From contig OY987298.1 in assembly GCA_963920635.1 (NCBI GenBank), positions 34,441,787-34,505,786 of the forward strand: a stretch of DNA of 64,000 bases. The letters run 5' to 3'. Of the stretch, positions 21,572-34,309 are shown piece by piece (the first letter of the stretch is position 1; each line of letters opens with the position of its first letter). The DNA is from Pseudeuparius sepicola. Its lineage: Eukaryota; Arthropoda; Insecta; Coleoptera; Anthribidae. A model generated the notes under the pieces. It worked only from the letters and a program-made list of their open reading frames with translations. It was not told where the DNA came from and searched no databases. The position numbers and the translations under genes are program-made.

Positions 21572-22450
21572 CTGGACCAACACTATATTAAAGACCTGTG
21601 CATCGCGCTGTTTCAAGCGATCGCCACTGGCGCCATACCACGAAACAAATTTACACGGTTGCTTTAATGTTAAAACACCATTGTTGCAGAATCTTTTACA
21701 AAATAAAAACACGCAAATGTGTCTGTTACAACGAATTTAATATCCGAAATAAAATAAAATATTTGTTTGTTATGTACCTCTAATTCGAGAAGTTCACATG
21801 GCGTATTTCCATACATTTTCTTAAGAAAAGCGAGTCTACAAAGCAAGCAAGAGTACCTTTTGGTTTGAAATGAAGTCCATGGCAAGTTGTAGTGTAAGTA
21901 AGCATAAATCGCATTAGATTTTTCAGTTTCTTTATATGGAGGACTATTGGTTCGCTTTGGAGCTATAAACAAAATTTTCTATTTTCATCCTTGCATACGT
22001 TACAAAATACTCTTCCAAAATAATATCTAGAATTTTCGCTTCTTCAGCTGGTTAATCAGATCATCCCATAATTCCAAAATAGTGTTTATTCTTCTGCAAT
22101 TCCCCTAATGGTCTGTACGCAGTGTGCATACCATTTTCTTCATGTGCATGGAAGTGTCATGTTATCACAAACATATCTAGCTATAAAAGCTATGTTAATA
22201 GGATAAAAGTGTTAAATGCTGGACGCAAAGACAATTCGTTACCGTAAAAAGAGGGCAAATCGTAATAAACCTGGATATTTAAAATATGGGACATTCAAAA
22301 TGTCGGAAACTGACATACCTATAACCACAGAATACCTCTGTTTTAACCTATAATAAGTCGCCTTTTTTTCGTCGAGTAGCGCCACCCCAGTCCGTAAACA
22401 ACAATGAAATATGACGTCATGCTCGGGTCTTTAATATAGTGTCGGTCCAG
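21572..22450. mobile_element. DNA transposon with 7-bp target duplication (879 bp)
   Basis: Ends ctggaccaacactatatta and its inverse (aatatagtgtcggtccag) are flanked by gtcaaac at 21565-21571 and 22451-22457. A related copy lies at 39661-40502 and a solo right end at about 48012-48038. No transposase is visible. The superfamily is unclear; hAT or P would fit 7-8 bp. Confidence 0.7.
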
Positions 22451-22457
22451 GTCAAAC

Positions 22458-24202
22458 TGATCAAAGAGTTCTTCGGTACGGTAGGGTTCTGAGATGTACC
22501 TATCCAGGAAAAGGAGAGCCACATGCCGAATACATTCGGAATTTGGGAAGTTCTGAGCGGGGCATGAACAATAAATGATTATCGAGAACTATTCTGAATA
22601 GTTACGATGTAACGTATTCGTAATAATTGCGTGTTTTTATTGGAACTATATTATTTGATTCCTAAATTTGAAGTTTCAATTAGTTATTTATTAATGATGC
22701 GTGCTAAACTTATAGATGTTAGAAAAGGGAGTTAAAAATGTTCGTAGGGTTGATTCTTGGGCAACAAATAATAATATTTATTTATATTTTGCTTTTTGTA
22801 TATGTATATAAGTACATATTTGTGATAATATGAGAACTTAAATACGATATGCCCTAGTTTCGAGAACATGGATGCAATTTTAGTTTACCTACTCTTCAGA
22901 TATACGATAATGGAAATTGTTTGCCTTTGTTTTAGGAATAGCTATCTCGTGGACTAGCATAAAATTCAGTATTTTAAGTACTTTAGGTTTCGCAATCAAG
23001 AATTCTAAATCAAATAAGTTGGAGTTATGTGGGGTGGTATGTCACAACTAAACTAAATCCAGTATTAGGAAGAAACACTAAAGTTTTCTTTTCATTCCCG
23101 ACTTCATTGCTGAAAGACCGACCTGTAGATATTTTAACATACTCTACGTCGAGTAGGTGTAATTCAACGCGTTCAAAACCAATGTCGCCTCTTTTGTATC
23201 AGTTACAGTAAAATGATGTTTCGGTAAATACAGCTCGCTTAAAACGAGTGAGCTTTTATGACAGATAGGCATCTCGACTCTGATGTGCTATTGTTTTGCA
23301 AATTGGGTGTTACCGTCGAATACAAAACAGAACTGCAAGATATGAAACACTTATTACCATTTTGCGAATGTACGGTGAATGAAATGAAATTATGAATATA
23401 CAGAGGGCCAGTAAAAAGTGTGCCTATATTTCCTAAAATATTTGTTGTTTAAACTAAGTTTTTTACGTATCTTTTCTTTCAATAAACTGGCGACACTCTG
23501 TTTTTCTTATATAACGTTACTGTGGCAACCAGTTTTGTCTTTATATGGATACGATTTCCTTTGCAGTTTGGGATAGACTCCCTTTTTCTGGATACGTCAG
23601 TAGGTATAAAATTTAAATGGGGTTCCATCAGAATAAAACATCCTTCAGTTGGATTTCATTAATCCAGTTTTTATCATGGAAATCAAATGAAATGTCAATG
23701 TAGGATTGCGCGAAAGAATATCTAATAATTGGTGGCGTTATTAATAGTGTACATACGTAGGTATAGGTCAGCTCAAACCCCAGATTAAATCCAACTAAGG
23801 ATTACAGTGGACGAATGTGGGCCATTGAATTTAATTAGCGACATTTACGAACGAACAGTTAATTGGAGCGTGGCCCTAAATCACAACAAGAGCAAAAAAT
23901 AATAGGCCACTCCGAATATCCATAGAGGGATTGCTATTTTCATTATTACATGAGAGTGATCGCACCAAAATCAATACATCGTACGTATTTACGGACGTAT
24001 AGGGGTTTCGAGAGAAATAATAGACACCGTCCCTGGCAACTTAAAAAGTTTTAGAGAAATGTGGACGAGATGACATATATCCTTTTTTCATATAACTGTA
24101 TAATTGTGTATGTTTCCCTAATTATTTTATCATCAATCAGATTTTATCAGAATAAAGTCAAATAAGTTTGCACTAATCATTTATGATAAAAGCCAAGTAA
24201 CA
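22458..24202. other. Gap, nothing firm
   Basis: No gene or element ends are recognised. The stretch 23800-23940 resembles 28480-28640 in several blocks (agttaattggagcgtggccc against gttaattagaacatgacctt), suggesting an old dispersed repeat. Confidence 0.35.
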
Positions 24203-24821
24203 TTTAATTTCTAACACAAATTAAAATAAAAAACCTTTTTAAAAACAAGCTTTTATTTAGGCAATGTACTAAAACGAATAAAATAAGTTTAGGTTTTCGT
24301 TAAGATAATTCAATTCCATTCAATTCAATTGCGACAAGTTTTTGTAAATTGAAAAGCTTGTCGCGCGAAATGTTGATAAAAGTAGGTACCAATCAATTTT
24401 ATTGAACAGTGATTGTTTGATAAGCAGGTACCTATTTGCCAAAGTATGCATTTAAGACTCAATGTACAGCACGTACGTGGTGATTCAACATTTCTACCCA
24501 TAAAATATATTTTTTTGAGCTGTAGCGAACAACAGGTATATAATTATAAACTTTTGATCTATACAAATTTTAATATAAGTAATTACTTACATTTTGAGAC
24601 AAAAATTATTTAAAAATATTTATCACAATGGCCGTCATTAGCATTTGGGCAAAAAGCCTAATAACTGCCATTGTGATAAATATTTTTGAATAATTTTTGT
24701 CTCAAAATGTGAGTAATATTACTCACTCAATTTTAATGATCAAAAGTTTAAAATTATGCGTGTTGCTCGCTACAGATCGAAAAAAGCCATTTTATGGGTC
24801 AAAATGTTGAATCACCATGTA

Positions 24822-27024
24822 CAGGGTGGCCAACTAAGAATGCGAGGTAGTGTATCTGGGAAATTATCCATCGTAGAGGCTTACGGCAAAAAATTTTATG
24901 ACTAGAACGGCCAAGAGAAAAACTTGGAAAATATTTTCAAGTCCCTGAAATGGCCGGTAGGGGGCGTAACCTCAATCTTGAATCTAAAAAAAGTGATGTT
25001 TCTGTGAATTCCGCTATTTATAGCAAACAAAAAAAATACCTGATCTTTAAAGTCGAGGATAATTTGAACCTTTTTTGTTTGACAAGTTTTGCCGTATCTC
25101 TAAAAATAAAGTGGTGGTGGGTATTCAAAAGTTTCCGTAAAAAATAAACTGTATCTTCGAAACGGCTGAGCCGATTTTAACAAACTTGAGCTTGTTAAAA
25201 AGAGCTACTCGTGGGCTACAAATGTTATAATATTTGAAGTTTTGGTAATTTCACATGTCGCCGCTAGAGGGCTCTTTTAGATATTCCGACAGAAATGGAT
25301 AATTTTCTCAAAAAAATTAAATGCATTGGTATGATTTTTTTTTCATGAAAATGTAGATGAATAATGCCTAAACAAGCTCGCGAAAACCGCATCTCGATAT
25401 CTTGTTCCTAACTTAAAATTTAGGCCAAAGAAAATTTTATACGGAAATCCCTTAAATTTTTATTTTCTTAAACTAATTTTTCTGGAATTCTTTTTATTAT
25501 GTAAGTTGTGGCCCTAAAAAGGACCAATTTAAAAAAGAAAAGTTTTTAGTGTCCCCGTAAATGCTCGAAATGCTGACCATCACGCTCTATGCATTGCTGA
25601 AGCCTCTCATGGGTAGACAAAACTGCAGCTTCAATTTCGGCTCTCGGTATGTTACGTATTGCATTACGAATCCGGTTTCTCATATTTTCTCTGGTCGTAG
25701 GTTGAGTCTGAAACACGATGTCCTTTAACCGCCCCCGCATAAATAAAAATCAAGACAAGTTAAGTCTGGTGATCGCGGAGGCCATGGAAACAGACTTCCT
25801 CTTCCAATCCACCGCTGATGAAATACTGCATTAATTTGCTCGCGCACAATAATAGCAAAATGTGCTGGGCAACCCTCCAACTGCAAGAACAAGTTTTGCC
25901 GTGTTTCCAGTGGCACATCTTCCAACAACAACGGTAATTGATTGGCCAAAAAGTCAAGAAAGACATTGCCATTTAGGGATTGCTCGAAAAAATATGGCCC
26001 AATAATTCTGCCTCCCAGTATGCCACACCACACATTTAAACTCCAACGTCCTTGGTGCTGAACTTCACGCAACCAATGCGGATTTTCTGCACACCAATAA
26101 TGCCGCGTGGCGTCGCTCGCACCGGCGCTGACTTTTTAGACTGCACGTTTTTCTGCCTTCGATCGACCTTGGTTCGAACCGATGTCGAGGCAGGCACATG
26201 CACATGTCTTTAAAGAAAAACACCGCTATGGCCAAGAGCGCTGGACAAATAATGTGGGTTCACGTTATTGCTCCTAAATAGCTTTATACGTGTAATTTAC
26301 TAATTGTCCTACACTCACTGGGATTAATACGGTTTTCTAGGGTTTTCCGTAGTACTTGAGCGAATGCTATCCTAGTTCTATCGGGAAAAAAGTCGGCCCT
26401 AGCCGCAAATATTAAGGGTGGCTTCATCGGTCCAAAGAATTTGGAGATATCGAGATGCGGTTTTCGCGAGCTTGTTTAGGCATTATTTAGCTACATTTTC
26501 ATGAAAAAAAAAAGCATACCAATGCATTTAATTTTTTTGAGAAAATTAACCATTTCTGTCGGAATATCGAAAAAAGCCCTCTAGCGGCGACATGTGAAAT
26601 TACCAAAACTTCAAATATTATAACATTTGTAGCCCACGAGTAGCTCTTTTTAACAAGCTCAATTTTGTTAAAATCGGCTCAGCCGTTTCGAAGATACAGG
26701 GTGTTTTTAACGGAAACTTTTGAATACCCACCACCACTTTATTTTTAGTGATACGGCAAAACTTGTCAAACAAAAAAAGGTTCAAATTATCCTCGACTTT
26801 AAAGATCAGGTGTTTTTTTGTTAGGTTAAAATAGCGGAATTTACAGAAACATCACTTTTTTAGATTCAAGATTGCAGTTACGCCCCCTAGCGGCCATTTC
26901 GGAAACTTGAAAATATTTTCCAAGTTTTCCCTTGGCCGTTTTAGTCATAAAAATTTTTGCCGCAAGCCTCTACGATGGATAATTTCCCAGATACAGTACC
27001 TCGCATTCTTAGTTGGCCACCCTG
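24822..27024. mobile_element. Tc1/mariner-type transposon, 2.2 kb, defective
   Basis: Ends cagggtggccaactaagaat and its inverse are flanked by TA. Terminal repeats are long, about 580-590 bp each (24822-25410 and 26440-27024). Between them lies a broken transposase on the minus strand. The right repeat abuts the first catalytic motif, so the N-terminal DNA-binding region is missing. Insertion in the host palindrome is confirmed by the uninterrupted opposite arm (cacgtacgtg). Confidence 0.85.
25546..26440 (-). pseudogene. Broken Tc1/mariner-type (DDE) transposase
   Basis: In minus-strand order: ILWTDEATLNICG near 26440-26400 holds the first catalytic Asp (codon at 26426-26428). About 300 bp follow without matching frame. 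Then NPHWLREVQHQ, NVWCGILGG, a QLEGCPAHF segment where related transposases have QxDGAPxHF (catalytic Asp replaced by Glu), and RSPDLTCLDFYL with the last acidic residue. A frameshift near 25725-25740 separates this from the C-terminal part (LKDIVFQTQPTTRENMRNR...). The N-terminal helix-turn-helix region is absent. It cannot encode an active enzyme. Confidence 0.85.
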
Positions 27025-27138
27025 TACGTGTTATACATTGAGTCTTAACGAAAACCTAAACTTATTTTAATCGTTTCATGCTTCAATAAAAGCTTGTTTT
27101 TAAAAAGGTATTTTTTATTTTCAATTTTATTTTGTGCT

Positions 27139-27470
27139 TTTTAGTACTTATTTGATTCCCATGTCAGGAGGGTGGTAAAAAAATTCAGTCCGCCATCTTG
27201 GGGCGGCCGCCATATTGGATTTCGTATGAAGTCATTCGCCTTATTGTTTTCTATCCGTTGAGCCCTTTAATTTATTGATATCCATGTTCGGTATCAAATA
27301 ATCCACCATCTTGAAGCGGCGGTCATATTGAAATTAGTGTGATGTCACTAACTTTTTCGTTTTCTACTCTTCGGGCCCTTCCATTTGAATCCATACCAAA
27401 GATCATAATCCATACTAAGGGGGTTGACAAAAAATACATCATGTAAGATAAGGTACATTGTCGAACAATT
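27139..27470. repeat. Dispersed repeat with ccgccatcttgg units, copy 1
   Basis: Two or three related units of about 110 bp contain ccgccatcttggggcggccg or tccaccatcttgaagcggcg followed by atattggattt and gaagtcatt/gatgtcac. An inverted relative lies at 34310-34760 next to the same palindromic family, so the unit probably belongs to one larger element. Confidence 0.55.
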
Positions 27471-29024
27471 TTTTACATTAACTATACCTAGGTAATAAAT
27501 ATAAATCTCTCTAAATCTATTAATAAAGTCACTAAACATCCACTAGAATTTAAGTATAGTTTACACAATATGTAGGAGATCAAGTATATTTTTTGTAATT
27601 AATACCCTTGTTTATGGAGGTTCGAAAACGTAGCAGTTATGTCTATGTCTATGTCTATGGTATTACCCGACTCTTATAAAATACAGAAACTCTACACTTA
27701 TCGATCAAAAATTTCTCTTTAAGACACTACATAATAATTATTAAACCATATAATAGTGTCTTTTAAAATTAAAGGAGTTTTTGCTTGCAAATAAGTTACC
27801 TTTAATGAACACATTTTGTTAATAGATTTGGACGAAATTGGCTCTAAATTAGAAAAATTTCATCTAAATCCAAATTCAAAATCCAAAAATTAAACACAAA
27901 GACTTTGGTCATGGTCTTTTCGAAAACGGCTTTACGTTTATATTTGCTTTTCCCCGCTTAGACTTTAAATGAAAATGAATGAATTTGTGTCCGACTTGAT
28001 ATGTCACAAAAGGTGCCTTTCCAAAAAATCAAATATGTTAAGTATTGCCCCATATGCCTTTGTATATTCCTCCGCGCAAAGTGATCGCTCACAAACTTGT
28101 AGTTTCTTTTTAATACCATGCCGGAAAATAACTTGTTCTCATGTCCGTTTTCGTGCTGTTTTTACACTGACCCCACCTGGTAGCCGTTACTTACACTATT
28201 GGTCCAGTTTAGAGAAACGTAGTTTGGTTATACATCTAGAGATGACGCAGAAAACGCGGAAGATCATTCTCCTTTTCATCCATTTGTCACTTTAAAAGTT
28301 TGCCAAGAAGCCAATGGGTAAGTACCTACCTATTGTACCGCTTTCGCAAACAAGTAAAACGTATAAAATTTGCTTTTATTTTCAAACCGGTCCTTTACAA
28401 ACTAATTTTAGCATGCGATGTCAGCAAAATCCATAAAATGCGGTTACGGATGCTGGCATCAACCAACTAAACTCGATACGGAAGGAGTAATTGATGACGT
28501 CATTAATGTGGGCGGCTCAAAATCCGTATTAAATTCAGTTGCGGATTAGAGTCGATAAAGATGGATCAGCGCATCCCATAGTTAATTAGAACATGACCTT
28601 AAAGCCCAATAGGAGCAGAAAAGTGATAGGGTATTCTCCATACCTAAATAAGTAAGTTTCGTGGGTTAGTTAAAACGACATTGAATCCAACTTTAACAGT
28701 TGAAACTACATTTTTATTAGGCAATACTGCATACATTGCCTTTATTTGTTTATTAACGGCGTTTCGGTCAATTGCGATCTCTGGCCATTTTTATATTACA
28801 AAATGTGTACAGTTTCAAACTTACTTAGTCTAAAGTCTATTCTTAATTGTATGATAATTAAGTATATTGGCGTGATTTGCTGCCACTGGTATAGGTATGG
28901 CGCGCGTGACTCTGGCATTTTGGATAAAAGGGCGCCAGACGTTACGGATGCCTATGCTTGGTTGACTGAAGGCTTGTGCTTGTGGCTTCTGAATGTATTT
29001 TGTATACGGCTTCTTTGAATTTTC
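27471..29024. other. Gap, nothing recognised
   Basis: No ORF with recognisable content. There is a short atgtct triplication near 27641. The stretch 28480-28640 is related to 23800-23940. Confidence 0.35.
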
Positions 29025-29462
29025 CAGGGCCGTATCTAGCGAAAATTTGGGGGGGGGGGGTTTAGGACCGGCTCAAGCTTTTGTGGGGCTGGGTGCTGGA
29101 TGAAAGTGCGGGGCCCCGGCAAGGACAAATTTTTGAAAATTGATATGCCACTAGAATTATATATTTTTTGCATGTCACTTTTTAAAAAAGTAGGCCGAGG
29201 CGATGAGTTTAGATCACTTCAGTGACGTATATACAGATTAATTTCGGGTGGGGGGGGGGCAATTTTTCTGAATTTCTTCAAACAAGTGCACTTAAACTAA
29301 TTCTGTAAAATGCGCCGCAAGCGTATTTTTTTAGAAATGTTAAAGAAAATTACTTAAAATTAGTCTTAGGAAATCCCAATATCTTCAGATTTTCAAGCTG
29401 CAGTGAATATTTTCAAATTCTGAAATGGTTTCGGCCCCGCCCTTTTAAATACGCTACTGGCT
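29025..29462. mobile_element. Possible hAT-like element or end fragment
   Basis: The segment opens with cagggccgtatctagcg followed by a run of G, a typical hAT end, and closes with a loosely matching gctactggctg. No target duplication is found. It resembles the better preserved element at 36173-36663 only at its tip. Confidence 0.35.
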
Positions 29463-29474
29463 GGATATAGTTGA

Positions 29475-31733
29475 AGAGCATAATGCACATTTACCTACTC
29501 CGTGGGATTTTTTGTGAAGGGAAGTTGCGACTATGTGGAATCTCTTTATTGTATGCTACGTAATGGCGTAGTACCGGGTGTTTACCTCCGAGTTGTGGCG
29601 TTTGGTTTTTATGGCGTCATAAATCCAATATGGCCGCCATACAAGATATTTATTAATTCCATCAGGTATAACTCCTTCCAGAGGGCTCATACGCAAAATG
29701 TGCATAGAATATTTTTTATTCTGCATGAGCAAATGAACAAATTTAAAATTTAGATTTTATCAATTTTTCCATATCTTCTACCGTTTAAGAGTTATGATCT
29801 ATTATATATGTCACCATCGGTTTAGAACCATCGGTTATCTATTAAGGGTAAAAAATAATGATTGTGCTTCTATTTACTCACAATACCTTTAATATTACAC
29901 TTATATGCAACAAACATTACAAGTAGAGTCGTTACAATGGTATGAAACACACTTTAATAATACATTCAGGGTGTCCGGTTAATAATTGTCCATATAGCAA
30001 CTACACTACACATATTTTGGACCAAAATATAACGATTGAGGCCAATACGCCTTAATGGAAATGTTGTTTGTTTAAGAGATACCGTTGAAGTTCATTTGTT
30101 GAAATTGAATTATGGTTACATCTCCCAAATTAATCAAGCTGCTGAACTGAAATTTGGCACTATTTATTTTTTTTATAACAATAATAATAATAATTCACAC
30201 CCTCACAATACTCCAAACTAGGAGTGCCCCAGAAGCAACCACATGCTTGTGTGGGGGAGGGGGGCAATTACTATTATTTTGTCTTCGTTGCCATTTGCGG
30301 TTAAGCTGAAGATGCCAATTTCTATGTATCTCACAGAGGGCGTCACTTGCGATGTTTTTGAATAGAGCTTTTATTCATAACTTTTTTGTGGTTTCCTTTT
30401 TGTTGTTGCAGATCCATCATTTTAGTGCATCTTTTCAATCTGCAACAAGAAGGTACTCTTGTTACGTTAAATTCATCTGTTTATGCGCTGAAATTGGCAA
30501 AATGTGCCCCAAAACACCTATGTTAACTCCAACATTCGAAACATAAAATTTTCAGCTACCGCTTTTAAATGTTTTAGATCAACTGTACATTCAAAATAAA
30601 CAAAAAAAAAATGCAAAATGAGCATTGGTCAAAACACCATTTTTTGTTTTCTTGAAATAGTGTTCAAACTTTGCCGAATTTCAATCTGTTCCATTTTGAA
30701 AGCGAAACGTTTTTGGTACATTGTTCATAAGGACTTTTTTCTCAAATGGTACAGTTGATCTGTAACGTTTAAAAGTGCTAGGTAAAAATTTTATTTTTCG
30801 AATGTTGGAGGCAACAGCTGTTTTGATGCACATTTTGCAAATTTCAACGCAAAGGGTTGATTTTATTCTTATGAAACAAGAGTACCTACCTTTTTATTAC
30901 AGAATGAACAGATGCACTAAAATGATTGACCTGTAAGACCAAAAAGATAACCTCAAAAAAGTTGCGAGTAAAAGCACGATTCAAAGTGCAAGTGACGTCT
31001 TCTGTGAGATACATAGAAATTGACAAATTGACAGCTTATTCTTCGTCTCCAAAAATACAGCAGTGCCAAACTTCAGTCCGCAGCAGCTTCATAACTTTGG
31101 TAGATCTAGTCATAATTCAATTTTAAAAAATGAGCTATCTCTTAAACAAACAACATTTCTATTACGGCGTATTGGCCTCAATCGTTATATTTTGGTCCGA
31201 AATATGTGTAGTGTACAGTTGCTATATGCACAATTATTAACCGGACACCCTGTATGTATTATTAAAGTGTGTTTCATACCATTGTAACGACTACTTGTAA
31301 TGTTTGTTGCATATAAGTGTAATATTAAAGTTATTGTGAGTAAATAGAAGCACAATCATTATTTTTTACCCTTAATAAATAACCGATGGTTCTAAACCGA
31401 TAGTGACATATATAATAATAGATCATAACTCTTAAACGGTAGAAGGTATGGAAAAATTGATAAGATCTAAATTTGTTCATCTGCTCATGCAGAATAGAAA
31501 ATATTCTATGCACATTTTGCGTATGAGCCCTCTGGAAGGAGTTATTCTTGATGGAACGAATAAATATCTTGTATGGCGGCCATATTGGATTTATGACGCC
31601 ATAAAAACCAAACGCCACAACTCGGAGGTAAACACCCGGTACTACGCCATTACGTAGCATACAAAAAAGAGATTCCACAGAGTCGCAACTTCCCTTCACA
31701 AAAGGTCCCACGGAATACATTATGCTCCTGTAC
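29475..31733. repeat. 2.26-kb palindrome
   Basis: The outer arms (29475-29966 and 31253-31733, for example gtgaagggaagttgcgact and its inverse) and an inner element (29967-31252) form one nearly continuous inverted repeat. Small ORFs on both strands (for example 129 aa on minus at 31331-31720) are mirror images of each other and not genes. Confidence 0.8.
29967..31252. mobile_element. Palindromic element of the CAGGGTGT family, copy 2
   Basis: Ends cagggtgtccggttaataat and its inverse. Inner blocks such as attttggaccaaaatataac recur in inverted order and are shared with the copies at 13.7 and 63.0 kb. The only visible duplication is mirrored by the surrounding palindrome. Non-coding. Confidence 0.7.
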
Positions 31734-31745
31734 TAATAACCCTGT

Positions 31746-32140
31746 ATAAGGGACTCGGAGGCGCGAGGCCAGTCAAAACGCCGAGTAAAGCTTATCGCGC
31801 ACTTGCCCGGCATGGCACGGCACGGCAAGGATCGTCAAAAAACGGAAAGGACCTAATCCATGTAAATAAATGTAGATGCGCCCACTAGACCGGCGCGGCA
31901 CGGCACGGCGCCGCCGGTGACGATCGGAGTTCCGAGCGCCCGATCCTTTCCGGCAAACGACGGGCCGGTCTAATGCGCGCGTGTACCGGACCGGTCGACA
32001 CCGGAAAACTTCTGATATGTCATGCTAAAGTACTGGAAAAATTTTCTTTCGTCACCGGACGGCGCCGGGCCGGGCCGTGCCGGGCAAGTACGCGATAACC
32101 TTAAGCCGCACCGTTCGCACCCGCCTAGAGCCGGCCCTGG
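31746..32140. mobile_element. GC-rich inverted-repeat element
   Basis: A GC- and CpG-rich island with inverted blocks (cttatcgcgcacttgcccgg and its inverse ccgggcaagtacgcgataa) and repeated ggcacggcac. The right tip ctagagccggccctg is hAT-like. Short ORFs on both strands are composition artefacts. No clear target duplication. Confidence 0.5.
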
Positions 32141-33829
32141 AGGGGTTAGACCAGTGGCTGATGAAGTTGACATAGCTTTAATATTTTTTTATAAAACCTA
32201 CTATTTTTAAATGGTTTTTAATAAAAAACTGAAACAGGTTTAAGTTGAACAAGTTTAACATTAAAACATTACAACTATTAATTATAATAATAGCTGAATA
32301 TTCCTTCTCGCATTTATACCTATCCCTTTTCTACTTATTTGATTTCTCATTATTACGGATATATCCCTACACATTCTTCGCCTGGCCTGACGGCACCTTT
32401 AGAATTGCCAGTAGGTATATGGTAAAAGATTTCTTGGCGCCACTTGCCTAACTCAACCTTTCATAAAAATAATAAATAAATCTTCAAATACAAACTAATC
32501 TATTCATAAAAGAGACTCTGGGAATCCCCTATTCTCCTAATCCATGGCGCACGCAGTCATGCACCTTATTTTATTTGAAAGAATATTCTGATGATAAAAC
32601 TCTGTACCTACTGCTCTGAGCCAAAAATTATGTTTTGTTGGCAGTTTTCGGGCGGGTTTGCATGTTCTACTGGAAAACCAGTTTAATAAATTATTACACT
32701 CCCTGATACTCGGGGAGCTCGTTCTAGTGGTGGTGCAAAAGCATATAAAAAGGTTTCACCTCTTTGTGTGTGCCAACTATATTCTTTTAATCTTATGTTC
32801 AGGGGGCGCTTGGTTGTGCCGGACCACATTCACATAGGATCTAGTAGATGCAGTTTTTATTGTTGGCTTAGTTATTAGGTTTGGTCTTCACAAGAGCGGC
32901 TTTTAGTGTTTGTGACGACTTTTAAGCGGTTCGGATGTTGTAGGGGTTTGGCCCATATAATTTTTTCTGACATTCCTTGCGCGTAGGAGATACATAGCTG
33001 CTTCATATACGAGTGTTCTCTTCTTGTTGTTGTGGTTGTTCTCGTGTTCTGTTGCTTTTAGCGATGCATCTTTCGACCGTTTTGAGAGGGAAACTTGGCT
33101 CGAATATATCTGTCGATATTCTTAAATTATTATTTGAGTGTACCTTCTGTGTTGCAGATTGTTGTGAGTGTAACAGATTGTTGAGAGAGTAACATTTCTT
33201 TGCCGGATCATTGCAAACCAGAAAAGGGAGGCTGCTGTCCTCTACCTTTTCCATTGTGAACTTGAATGTTGGTTCCATATTGATTTAAGGTTCAGAAAAC
33301 CTTGTAATTCATAGTCACCCTTGTTCCAAATGACATATAATATCTAGGCAATCGGTTGTGTCTTGGCAGCACTTATTGCTTGTTTTTCGAACCATTCCAT
33401 GTTCTTTCATGGTCATTGTTCAGCTTTTCTTTGAGGATTGTCAGTGGGCGCTGTAATGGAATATGGTCTACAGACACTTTTGATGCCGATATTTACGAAA
33501 CTGTCTTCTTTGGTCAAGATGTATGTTACTTACGATTTCTATGAAATTTTCGTAGTTCTTGACGAAATAATAAGTTTTTGCTCTATGACTTTTAGCATGT
33601 ATCTGCAGAGTTCGCTCGTTGGTAAGTTTCTGGTAAGCTTGTTATTGGACGAAGAGGGATGTTCGCTTTGCGGATAGTGCCGAGATATGCTTTCGTTCGC
33701 AAGATATTGCCGAAGTTAAATTTAGATTAGGTAAATTAGCGTAGAGCATAGCGAGCAACCAGACCTGAAGTACGAGGCTATTAAATTTTTAAGGGTATTC
33801 CTTATACCCCGCAGGGCGTTTACCTTAAT
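32141..33829. other. Gap; no gene recognised
   Basis: The minus-strand frame at 33003-33278 (91 aa) and the region up to 33680 have patchy coding-like composition but no recognisable domain and several stops. It could be an eroded retroelement. Confidence 0.3.
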
Positions 33830-34073
33830 ATGACCGGCCATTCTTTCCGGTTAATGGTCCAGAAACGAGCGAGTTTGCCGCGAGTACGAAATCTGGCAAA
33901 GTTTCAGCGGCCGCCGTCGCTGTTCCGGACTAACCTCCGAGCTCTCGCCGATAAAATTACTTACTCCTCGAGCCCAGAGGACGACAAATTTAGGCGGTTG
34001 TGCGTCGCCACCGTTATCATGGCCCTAATAGCGGAAATGAATTTATTAAGTGATAAAAGTGATCGCGCAGCTC
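33830..34073 (+). CDS. Candidate host first coding exon, unknown product
   Basis: ATG at 33830 opens a frame of 81 codons that runs into a strong donor (ctc|gtaagt at 34074). The sequence is CpG-rich (agcggccgccgtcgctgttc), unlike the surroundings, and gives a basic protein start (MTGHSFRLMVQKRASLPRVR) followed by an alanine- and leucine-containing region (LCVATVIMALIAEMNLLSD). Nothing similar is recognised. It could be the 5' exon of a gene whose next exon lies beyond the following 30 kb of repeats, or an old exon relic. Confidence 0.4.
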
Positions 34074-34309
34074 GTAAGTAGGAAATTAATTCGTTTATCA
34101 ACCGCTGAAAATTTTGCTAAAGTTCAAATTGAATCGAATAAGAAAGTTGCGCAAAACTTTACTATAAATTACAACAAAATTAACGCGCACCAATATACAA
34201 AATTTCAAATTATATTTTAAATTATTTTGCGTGTTAGACGTGATATTTGCTAGTTGCTATTGTTAAATTAATTAAATAACGCAATTTGTTGCTTTTCATT
34301 TAGTTTCCA

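Larger units (their letters stand above)
24203..27138. mobile_element. Palindromic element split by a mariner-type transposon
   Basis: Outer blocks (acctttttaaaaacaagctt at 24233 and its inverse near 27090) and a central hairpin at about 24577-24715 define a palindrome of some 700 bp once 24822-27024 is removed. Related sequence occurs at 34773-35290. The intact left arm contains the empty version of the insertion site. Confidence 0.7.

Noticed and set aside
29047..29060. Poly-G run as a functional G-quadruplex
   Set aside because: A single homopolymer run just inside a hAT-like end, common in such elements; no further support.
31331..31720. 129-aa minus-strand ORF similar to the 83-aa ORF at 29502
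   Set aside because: The two are mirror images created by the 2.26-kb palindrome; no domain.
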